Part shown: in pieces, positions 1 through 5,548 of the stretch
Position numbering within the stretch: the stretch's first letter is position 1
Layout of the letters: every line of letters starts with the position of its first letter
Assembly (NCBI GenBank): GCA_021781255.1
Contig: JAJXXG010000671.1
Coordinates: forward strand, 1-7,394
Reading direction: 5' to 3'
Length of the DNA stretch: 7,394 nt
Origin: Acidobacteriota bacterium
GTDB lineage: Bacteria; Acidobacteriota; Terriglobia; Terriglobales; Acidobacteriaceae
Translations under genes and position numbers: made by a program
Notes under the pieces: generated by a model
Databases searched by the model: none
What the model saw: the letters and a program-made list of their open reading frames with translations, nothing else
What the model was told of the DNA's origin: nothing

Positions 1-606
1 GGTGAGCCGCGCGCCTTGCAGGAAGGGGCGTGTCTCGTCGGCGAAGACGCGAATGTTCTTGCCCTGCTCGACCGCGGAGCGAATGACGCCCAGTGCGGTG
101 CCATAGCCGCAGGTGGCCAGCGCGCCAGCATTGCAGTGGGTCAGCACGCCGCCTTCTTCCGGCAGCAGCACGCCGCCGAAAGCGCCCATGGTCCTGCACG
201 CGGCGATGTCTTCCTCATACATGGCATGCGCCTCGGCCAGAATCCTCTCCTGGACCTGGGCGAGCGTTGCGCCGGAGGACAGCAGGTCCGCGAAGAGCTT
301 CTTCATGCGGTCAATGGCCCAGAACAGATTCACCGCGGTGGGGCGGGTTCCGGCCAGGCGGGCGCAAATCTTTTCGAACTCGGGCGCAAACTCCTGCGGC
401 GTGGCCGCCGTGGTGCGCAGAGCGCCCAGGGCAATGCCATAAGCGGCAGAGACGCCGATGGCCGGCGCGCCGCGCACAACCATGGTGACAATGACGTCGG
501 CCACCTGTTCATACGTGGAGGCGAGCACATAGCTCTCTTCAAGCGGGAGCTTGGTCTGATCGATAAAGCGGACGCCCTCAGGGGTCCAGGCTAGTGTGGG
601 AATCAT
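1..606 (-). CDS. mtnA: Methylthioribose-1-phosphate isomerase, N-terminal part (cut by left window edge)
   Basis: The enzyme converts 5-methylthioribose-1-phosphate to 5-methylthioribulose-1-phosphate in the cytoplasmic methionine salvage pathway. The minus strand is open from the ATG at 606 to base 1, giving 202 codons with no stop; full-length family members are roughly 340-370 residues, so the C-terminal part lies outside. Visible family motifs are RGAPAIGVSAAYG (residues 45-57), RPTAVNLFWA (88-97), THCNAGALAT (156-165), GYGTALGVIR (167-176) and FADETRPFLQGARL (188-201). Cys158 corresponds to the catalytic cysteine of the family; Arg45 and Arg88 fit the phosphate/substrate-binding arginines. 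The catalytic aspartate would be beyond the edge. GAGG at 614-611 lies 4 nt before the ATG, a rather short spacing. The gene diverges from the symporter gene. The motif run makes the assignment near certain; the related eIF2B-like and ribose-1,5-bisphosphate isomerase families lack this full set. Confidence 0.95.
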   Translation of the reverse strand, partial: MIPTLAWTPEGVRFIDQTKLPLEESYVLASTYEQVADVIVTMVVRGAPAIGVSAAYGIALGALRTTAATPQEFAPEFEKICARLAGTRPTAVNLFWAIDRMKKLFADLLSSGATLAQVQERILAEAHAMYEEDIAACRTMGAFGGVLLPEEGGVLTHCNAGALATCGYGTALGVIRSAVEQGKNIRVFADETRPFLQGARLT

Positions 607-612
607 GCATCC

Positions 613-621
613 TCAGTGTAA
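613..621 (-). promoter_or_regulatory. -10-like box TACACT upstream of mtnA
   Basis: Read on the minus strand this is TTACACTGA, containing the -10-like hexamer TACACT (620-615), 8 nt before the mtnA ATG. The same 9-mer occurs just upstream of the kinase gene. I see no good -35 hexamer 16-18 bp further upstream. If it is a promoter, the transcript would start at or next to the ATG, which would remove the GAGG from the message. This is inference from position and repetition only. Confidence 0.3.
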
Positions 622-637
622 ACTGCCGGGGATTGGC

Positions 638-697
638 GGGAGCGGAAGCGGGTCCGTGAAAACCTTTTCAAATTCCGCTGGACGCTCCTCCGCTCGC
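638..697. repeat. Imperfect inverted repeat in the mtnA/symporter divergent region
   Basis: The left arm (638-655, beginning GGGAGCGGAAG) and the right arm (680-697, beginning GGACGCTCC) are complementary at 14 of 18 positions across a 24-nt spacer. In a symporter mRNA starting upstream of 638 they would form a long GC-rich stem. Part of the right arm, CGCTCCT at 683-689, is also a perfect 7-nt complement of AGGAGCG at 750-756, the symporter ribosome binding site. It could therefore pair with either partner but not both. Whether the region is transcribed is unknown. Confidence 0.35.
657..670. promoter_or_regulatory. 14-bp palindromic operator-like site
   Basis: TGAAAACCTTTTCA has perfect 6-bp arms around a central CC and sits inside the larger inverted repeat, midway between two divergent genes. 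It differs at a single central base from TGAAAACGTTTTCA, the shape typical of LacI/GalR-family operators. The central CpG that those proteins usually need is lost, so the resemblance may be accidental. If it is an operator it could act on either or both divergent genes. Confidence 0.35.
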
Positions 698-708
698 ATG
701 CGTAAAGT
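679..708 (+). promoter_or_regulatory. Weak candidate sigma-70 promoter for the symporter gene
   Basis: TGGACG (679-684) and TAAAGT (703-708) are separated by 18 bp and each match 4 of 6 consensus bases. A start near 715 would give a leader of about 45 nt carrying the AAGGAG at 749-754. It overlaps the right arm of the inverted repeat, which fits control by a DNA-binding protein. Matches this weak arise by chance. Confidence 0.2.
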
Positions 709-748
709 GGTTTTCGTACCCCAGCGGTTCCCATGGAGAGCGCAGTTC

Positions 749-754
749 AAGGAG
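749..754 (+). promoter_or_regulatory. Shine-Dalgarno site AAGGAG deciding the symporter start
   Basis: AAGGAG lies 5 nt before an in-frame TTG at 760. The upstream in-frame ATG at 733 has no recognisable ribosome binding site before it, so this site favours TTG 760. Confidence 0.6.
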
Positions 755-759
755 CGGTT

Positions 760-2580
760 TTGAAACTCACCCTTGTCGATTGGCTGATCATGCTGCTGTA
801 TTTCGTGTTTGTGCTGGGCATCGGCTTTGCCCTCAAGCGCTACATGAAGACGAGCAAGGACTTTTTCCAGGCAGGCCGCGCGCTGCCCGCGTGGATCTGC
901 GGGCTGGCCTTCATCAGCGCCAACCTCGGCGCGCAGGAAGTCATCGGCATGGGCGCCTCGGGCGCCAAATATGGCCTTGAGACGGCGCACTTCTACGGCA
1001 TTGGCGCCATTCCGGCGATGATCTTCGTCGGCATCTTCATGATGCCGTTCTACTACGGCTCCAAGGCGCGCTCGGTGCCGGAGTTTCTGCGGCTGCGCTT
1101 CGACGAAAAGACGCGCGCGCTGAACGCATGCTCGTTCGCCGTGATGACCGTGTTCAGCTCCGGCATCTCCATGTACGCCATGGCGCGGCTGATTCAGGCT
1201 CTGCACATCTTCGATGGGCTGTTCATGGCGCTGGGCTGGCCGCCGCAGGGCATCTTCACTTTTTCCATCGTGCTGTCGGCGGTGATCGTGCTGCTCTATA
1301 TCTTTCTGGGCGGACTCACCAGCGCCATTTACAACGAGGTGCTTCAGTTCTTCCTCATCATTGCAGGCTTTCTGCCGCTGGTTCTGCTGGGGCTTAAGAA
1401 CATCGGCGGCTGGGGCGGACTCAAAGCCGCACTGCCGGTGGCCTACATGCACCAGTGGAAAGGCGTGATGCACGCCAACACCAATCCCATGGGCATTGAG
1501 ATTATCGGCCTCGGCATGGGTCTGGGCTTCGTGCTTGGGTCCGGCTACTGGTGCACAGACTTCCTTGTGATTCAGACCGCGATGGCGTCCAAGGACATGG
1601 AATCGGCGCGCAGGGTTCCGCTCATTGCAGCCGTTCCCAAAATGTTCTTTCCGTTTCTGGTGATTCTACCCGGCCTGCTGGCGATCGGCCTGCCCACGCC
1701 GCACACCACCACCGTCGTCCGCAATGAAGCTGGCCTGATCTATCACGACACAACGGTTGTCTCAAAGGAAGCTGAGGAGGGTCGTGGACTGGTTCCGGCG
1801 AAGCTCAACCCGGTGACCGGCAAACCCATGCTCGACGCCAGCGGCAATCCGCTGCTGGATTACGACATGGCCACGCCGAATATGCTGCTGCACTTCTTCC
1901 CCACGGGCATCCTGGGACTGGGACTCACGGCGCTGATGGCCAGCTTCATGAGCGGCATGGCCGGCAATGTCACGGCCTTCAACACCGTGTTCACCTACGA
2001 TCTCTACCAGTCCTACATTCACAAGGGCGCAAGCGACCGGCATTACATGGCGGTGGGCCGATGGGCCACGGTCGGCGGCATTCTGTTCTCCATTGCAACG
2101 GCCTTTGCCGCCATCAACTTCAACAACATCATGGACACGCTGCAACTGGTCTTCTCGTTTGTGAACGCGCCGCTGTTCGCCACCTTCCTGCTGGGCATGT
2201 TCTGGAAGCGCGCCACCGGCCACGGGGCCTTTGCGGGATTGATTGCGGGCACCGCCGGAGCGATGCTGCATCACGGGCTTACGCTGCCCATCGAAGCGCA
2301 CGCCGGAATTCACGGCGGATGGATTGCCGTGCTCCACAACTACCCCAGCGACATGGCCCAGAACTTCTGGGGCGCAATCTTTGCCTTCAGCATCAACTTC
2401 GTCATCACCGTTGTGGTCAGCCTGTTCACCAAGCCGCATCCTGAGTCGGAACTGGTCGGCCTGGTTCACTCGCTCACACCCAAGCCCTCGCACGCGCACC
2501 TCCAGTGGTGGAAGCGCCCCGAGGCGCTGGCTGTGGCCATTCTGCTGGTGGCCGTTGCTTTGAATATTTTCTTTGCCTGA
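760..2580 (+). CDS. Sodium:solute symporter (SSS family, SGLT-like)
   Basis: This is an inner-membrane secondary transporter predicted to couple uptake of a small solute, possibly a sugar, to the sodium gradient. From TTG 760 it has 606 residues with about 14 hydrophobic segments, from residue 5 to a last helix at 588-605. Family hallmarks are the first core helix with SANLGAQEVIGMGASGAKYG (53-72), LYIFLGGLTSAIYNEVLQ (179-196), and the eighth core helix with ASFMSGMAGNVTAFNTVFTYDLY (394-416, split here as ASFMSGMAG and NVTAFNTVFTYDLY), which aligns with the SGLT segment before GASEKE; here GASDRHY (424-430) follows. A hydrophilic loop at 313-376 should face the periplasm. By alignment, the second Na2-site hydroxyl residue is Gly399. 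TTG 760 is chosen over ATG 733 (615 residues) because of AAGGAG 5 nt upstream. The gene for a small membrane protein follows, 15 bp after the stop. The substrate is not evident. Confidence 0.93.
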   Translation: MKLTLVDWLIMLLYFVFVLGIGFALKRYMKTSKDFFQAGRALPAWICGLAFISANLGAQEVIGMGASGAKYGLETAHFYGIGAIPAMIFVGIFMMPFYYGSKARSVPEFLRLRFDEKTRALNACSFAVMTVFSSGISMYAMARLIQALHIFDGLFMALGWPPQGIFTFSIVLSAVIVLLYIFLGGLTSAIYNEVLQFFLIIAGFLPLVLLGLKNIGGWGGLKAALPVAYMHQWKGVMHANTNPMGIEIIGLGMGLGFVLGSGYWCTDFLVIQTAMASKDMESARRVPLIAAVPKMFFPFLVILPGLLAIGLPTPHTTTVVRNEAGLIYHDTTVVSKEAEEGRGLVPAKLNPVTGKPMLDASGNPLLDYDMATPNMLLHFFPTGILGLGLTALMASFMSGMAGNVTAFNTVFTYDLYQSYIHKGASDRHYMAVGRWATVGGILFSIATAFAAINFNNIMDTLQLVFSFVNAPLFATFLLGMFWKRATGHGAFAGLIAGTAGAMLHHGLTLPIEAHAGIHGGWIAVLHNYPSDMAQNFWGAIFAFSINFVITVVVSLFTKPHPESELVGLVHSLTPKPSHAHLQWWKRPEALAVAILLVAVALNIFFA

Positions 2581-2587
2581 GGAGAGG
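2581..2587 (+). promoter_or_regulatory. Ribosome binding site of the small membrane protein, abutting the symporter stop
   Basis: GGAGAGG starts at the first base after the symporter TGA and is 8 nt from the ATG at 2596. The in-frame GTG at 2587 would be only 2 nt from GGAG, so ATG 2596 is preferred. Ribosomes finishing the symporter would cover this site, which suggests translational coupling. Confidence 0.55.
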
Positions 2588-2595
2588 TGGCTTCG

Positions 2596-2850
2596 ATGAG
2601 ACTCGATTTGCGCATTCCCATGGGATTGATGTTCACGCTGACCGGCCTGATCCTCACGCTTTTTGGCGTCGCCACCGACGGCAATGTAACGCTCTACGCC
2701 CGGAGCCTTGGCATCAACGCCAATCTCTGGTGGGGACTGGTGCTGCTGGTCTTCGGACTCATCATGTTCCTGATGGGCCGCCGCAGCCAGAAGCTATTGG
2801 AAAAGAATCCGCCACCCGTCGAAACCGGAGAAGTGCGGCGGGGACACTGA
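2596..2850 (+). CDS. Small two-helix membrane protein, putative symporter partner
   Basis: The product is 84 residues. Two hydrophobic segments, about 8-25 (PMGLMFTLTGLILTLFGV) and 45-60 (WWGLVLLVFGLIMFLM), are joined by a polar turn (26-44) containing SLGINANLWW. A basic, proline-containing tail follows (GRRSQKLLEK, then NPPPVETGEV). There is no signal-peptide cleavage pattern; the short N-terminus has charges MRLDLR. I recognise no named domain. Size, two-helix layout and position right after a symporter gene resemble the small partners of other SSS transporters (DUF485 beside ActP, DUF4212 small subunits), but I see no clear sequence match to either. A role in assembly, stability or regulation of the symporter is inference. 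Coding is supported by the coupled ribosome binding site, the clean hydrophobic pattern and codon use like its neighbours. Confidence 0.75.
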   Translation: MRLDLRIPMGLMFTLTGLILTLFGVATDGNVTLYARSLGINANLWWGLVLLVFGLIMFLMGRRSQKLLEKNPPPVETGEVRRGH

Positions 2851-2982
2851 CAGAATCAGCGCACTCTCTCACGTGGTTTCCCTGCGCACTTCATTCCTGC
2901 TTGCCTCTTTCGTTCAACCGGTGCCATCCACTAGCCGAGCTGTGCAATGCCGGAAATTGATGCGGTCTTCATTCACTGCCCG

Positions 2983-2991
2983 TTACACTGA
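2983..2991 (+). promoter_or_regulatory. -10-like box TACACT upstream of the kinase gene
   Basis: TTACACTGA contains TACACT (2984-2989), 11 nt before the ATG at 3001, and is the same 9-mer found before mtnA. A TTGATG at 2957-2962 is 21 bp away, too far for a standard -35. The rest of the 2851-2982 spacer shows no gene, no convincing terminator with a T tract and no clear operator. Confidence 0.3.
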
Positions 2992-3000
2992 ACAGGAGTG

Positions 3001-5466
3001 ATGAAGCGAAGAACGATCGAACATTACGAGATTCTGCGCAAGTTGGGCGCGGGCGGCAGTGGTGTGGTGTACTTGGCCAACGACACGCTGCTGCAGCGGC
3101 CTGTGGTGCTGAAGGTTTTGCGCGCGGGCCTCTTGTCGGCCCAGCAGATGCGCACCACCGTGCTGCGCGAGGCGAGGCTGGCTTCGGCCATCGAGCATCC
3201 CAATGTCTGCGCAATTTATGAAGTGGGCGAAGCCGGCGATGAGGGCTACATCGTCATGCAGTACGTGCCCGGCCAGTCGCTGGACCAACTCATTGCAGCC
3301 GGACCGGCGCGTCCGCAACTGGTGCTCTCCGTGGGCATTCAGATTGCCGACGGCCTGCAGGCAGCGCACGCGCTGGGCATCTTTCATCGCGACCTGAAGC
3401 CGCAGAACGTGATGCTGACCGACGGCGGCCTGGTGAAGATTCTGGACTTCGGCCTGGCGCGCCGTCTTCGTCCGGAAGATGCAAGCTTCGATCCGTCCAA
3501 GGCCGGCCTCGCCAAGGACGCCTCCATGGCGGCCACCTACACGGCGCGCGGCGGCACCATCCGCTACATGGCGCCGGAGCAGTTCGTCACCGGCCAGTCA
3601 AGTGTGCAGTCCGACGTGTGGGCCCTTGGCGTGATTCTGTATGAACTGACCAGCGGCCGCCATCCGTTTTCGCGTCCTGACGCCGAGGATTTTCAGGCCA
3701 TCCGCGCGATTCAATTCTCCGATCCGCAGGACCTCAGCGGGATTGTCCCCGGCGTCTCCGTCGAGTTGAAGAGTGTGATTGCAACCTGCCTTGAGAAGAA
3801 CCCGGCATCGCGCTACACCTCTGCTGCCGAGGTGCGCGAGGCGCTCAAGACCATCATGAAGGCGCAGCAGATTGAGACCGGCATCATTCCCGGCGAGGCT
3901 GCGGCCAACCTGCCCACCACGGCGGCGGAAGCGGAGAAGCGCGCCACCGGCTTTCTCTCCATGCTGGCGGAGCGGTTTCTTGAGTCGGCCGCCGACCGCG
4001 CGCCGCAGAACTCCCTCGTCGTTTTGCCCTTCAGCAACCTGGGCGCAACTGAGGCCGCTCCGCTTTACGGATACGCACTGGCTGACGCCATCGCAGCGCG
4101 GCTCGCGCGCATTCCCGCTTTGGTGGTGCGGCCTTCGAGCACGCTGATGTCGCTGCCCATCGCGCAGATGGACCCGCTGGCCGTAGGAAAAAAGCTGCTG
4201 GTGTCTTATGTGCTGGCGGGCAGCTTCGTGCGCTCTGAAACCGGCTTCGACCTGAACTGGCAACTGCTCGATGTCGCATCGCAGAGCGTGCGCTCGGGCG
4301 GCGCCATTCAGGTGGCTTCGCTGGACCTGATCGCGGTGCAGACTGAAATATCGAACGAAGTATTCGCGGCTCTCCATGGGCTCAGCGCCGGGGACAAGAT
4401 TGATGCACCGCGTCCAGGGCCACGCGACGCCTCGCTGCCCGGCCCTGTAAGCGAAAAGTATCTTCAGGGCCGCGCGCTGCTCAGCTCGTTCATGGTGCGC
4501 ACCGGCTCGCGCGCTGATCTGGATCGCGCCCATGCCCTCTTCCAAAGCGTCGTCGAAACCGACCCCCAGTTTCCCGCCGGGTGGAGCGGGCTGGGCATTG
4601 CCGAAATCCAATACGTCCGCCATGGCTTCGGCGGACAGATTCACGTCATGCACGCGCGGCGCGCTTTTGACGAGGCGCTCAAGCTTGACCCCGCTTCCAC
4701 CGAGGCCAACCTCTATCGCATTTACATGCTGCTCTCGCGCGGCGAAAAAGAGTCCGCGCGCCATGGCATCGCAAACCTGCTGGCATCGGCGGCCAATGAC
4801 TGGAACGTACACATGGTGGCGGGCATCGCCCTGCGCGGCGACGGCATGTACGAGGAAGCGTTGCATGAATTCAACCGCGCCCTCAAATTGAACCCCGCCA
4901 ACGCCGCCATCCTCTACAACCACCGCGCCCGTGTGTATCACTATCAAAATCAAATTGAACTGGCCGGAGACGAACTAGAAAAGGGCCTGGCGCTGGAGCC
5001 GCGCCATCCGCTGCTGCGCACCTCGTTCGGCTACCAGCAGATGCGCATGGGCAACCTGAGCGAGGCCATTGATATTCTGGAAGGCGTCGTCCGCGACGAC
5101 GAGTCGCTGCGCATCGCCGTGCCCACGCTGGCGCTGTGTTACGTGCAGGCTGGCCAGCGGGAACGCGCCGCCGCGCTGCTCAAGGACGATACGCTGGCCG
5201 CCGCCGAGGCCGACAGCGAAATGGCCTATCGACTTGCAACCTACTTCGCCGTCGAGGGCGACTCCAGCGAAGCGCTGCACTGGCTGCGCCGCGCCATCTA
5301 TCTCGGCAACGAGAATTATCCCTGGTTCCAGAAAAATCCGGCATGGAACAACCTGCGCACCAATGCCGACTTCGACCGTATCCTGGAAGATTTGAAAAAG
5401 AGCTTCCGCAAGAATCAGAGGACGTGGAAGCGGCTGCTGGAGCAGGTGCCGCCGGACGGGGATTAA
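3001..5466 (+). CDS. Hanks-type Ser/Thr protein kinase with TolB/FlgO-like domain and TPR repeats
   Basis: The protein (821 residues) should phosphorylate Ser/Thr on unknown targets in the cytoplasm. The kinase domain spans about 9-285: glycine loop GAGGSG (16-21), beta-3 Lys38, helix-C Glu57, HRDLKPQN (129-136, catalytic Asp131), DFG (149-151), APE (191-193), SDVWALG (204-210) and Arg271. All key residues are present, so it looks active. The middle part (about 337-458, from SLVVLPFSNLG to ISNEVFAAL) matches the TolB/FlgO-like module, including VSYVLAGSFV (401-410). Residues 485-770 form TPR-like helical repeats (for example YEEALHEFNRALKLNP, 617-632), and the tail NPAWNNLRTNADF is typical of such TPR proteins. 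I see no signal peptide or membrane helix. AGGAG (2994-2998) is only 2 nt from ATG 3001; a GTG at 2998 would add one residue. No partner gene is adjacent, and it converges on the GH3 gene. Confidence 0.95.
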   Translation: MKRRTIEHYEILRKLGAGGSGVVYLANDTLLQRPVVLKVLRAGLLSAQQMRTTVLREARLASAIEHPNVCAIYEVGEAGDEGYIVMQYVPGQSLDQLIAAGPARPQLVLSVGIQIADGLQAAHALGIFHRDLKPQNVMLTDGGLVKILDFGLARRLRPEDASFDPSKAGLAKDASMAATYTARGGTIRYMAPEQFVTGQSSVQSDVWALGVILYELTSGRHPFSRPDAEDFQAIRAIQFSDPQDLSGIVPGVSVELKSVIATCLEKNPASRYTSAAEVREALKTIMKAQQIETGIIPGEAAANLPTTAAEAEKRATGFLSMLAERFLESAADRAPQNSLVVLPFSNLGATEAAPLYGYALADAIAARLARIPALVVRPSSTLMSLPIAQMDPLAVGKKLLVSYVLAGSFVRSETGFDLNWQLLDVASQSVRSGGAIQVASLDLIAVQTEISNEVFAALHGLSAGDKIDAPRPGPRDASLPGPVSEKYLQGRALLSSFMVRTGSRADLDRAHALFQSVVETDPQFPAGWSGLGIAEIQYVRHGFGGQIHVMHARRAFDEALKLDPASTEANLYRIYMLLSRGEKESARHGIANLLASAANDWNVHMVAGIALRGDGMYEEALHEFNRALKLNPANAAILYNHRARVYHYQNQIELAGDELEKGLALEPRHPLLRTSFGYQQMRMGNLSEAIDILEGVVRDDESLRIAVPTLALCYVQAGQRERAAALLKDDTLAAAEADSEMAYRLATYFAVEGDSSEALHWLRRAIYLGNENYPWFQKNPAWNNLRTNADFDRILEDLKKSFRKNQRTWKRLLEQVPPDGD

Positions 5467-5490
5467 CGCGTTCCATCAACAAATGATCAA

Positions 5491-5524
5491 GGGCCGCGTG
5501 TCTATCTTTCTCAACCTGCGGCCC
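5491..5524. terminator. Possible bidirectional terminator between convergent genes
   Basis: GGGCCGC (5491-5497) and GCGGCCC (5518-5524) form a perfect 7-bp GC stem with a 20-nt loop in the 82-bp gap between the kinase and GH3 stop codons. On the plus strand it is followed by a short GTTTT only at 5533-5537; on the minus strand by a T-rich TTGATCATTTGTTG. The loop is long and the T tracts are poor, so termination would be weak or factor-assisted. Confidence 0.4.
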
Positions 5525-5548
5525 CTCTTCGATGTTTTGAGACCAATG

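Noticed and set aside
16..594. Open frame of 192 codons on the plus strand at the left edge
   Set aside because: It is the shadow of mtnA, which reads in the opposite direction with clear family motifs.
607..759. SAM-type riboswitch upstream of the methionine-salvage gene
   Set aside because: The region is short, the mtnA -10-like box is almost at its start codon, and no conserved SAM riboswitch core was seen.
613..1473. Open frame of 286 codons on the minus strand across the divergent region and the symporter
   Set aside because: Its product is rich in His, Gln, Arg and Glu, the usual reverse-strand shadow of a membrane protein gene, with no domain and no ribosome binding site that I can see.
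1762..2499. Open frame of 245 codons on the minus strand within the symporter
   Set aside because: Another His/Arg/Glu-rich shadow of the symporter coding sequence.
2832..2865. AGTGCG / CGCACT inverted repeat with an inner CTGA / TCAG pair at the end of the small membrane protein gene
   Set aside because: The arms are interrupted by a large asymmetric bulge and no T tract follows, so it does not support a terminator.
2859..2890. GCGCACT direct repeats at 2859-2865 and 2884-2890
   Set aside because: Two heptamers in GC-rich sequence are expected by chance and have no other context.
3598..4953. Long open frame of 451 codons on the minus strand inside the kinase gene
   Set aside because: It lies antisense to a strongly conserved kinase/TPR protein, has a composition typical of a GC-rich shadow frame and shows no recognisable domain.
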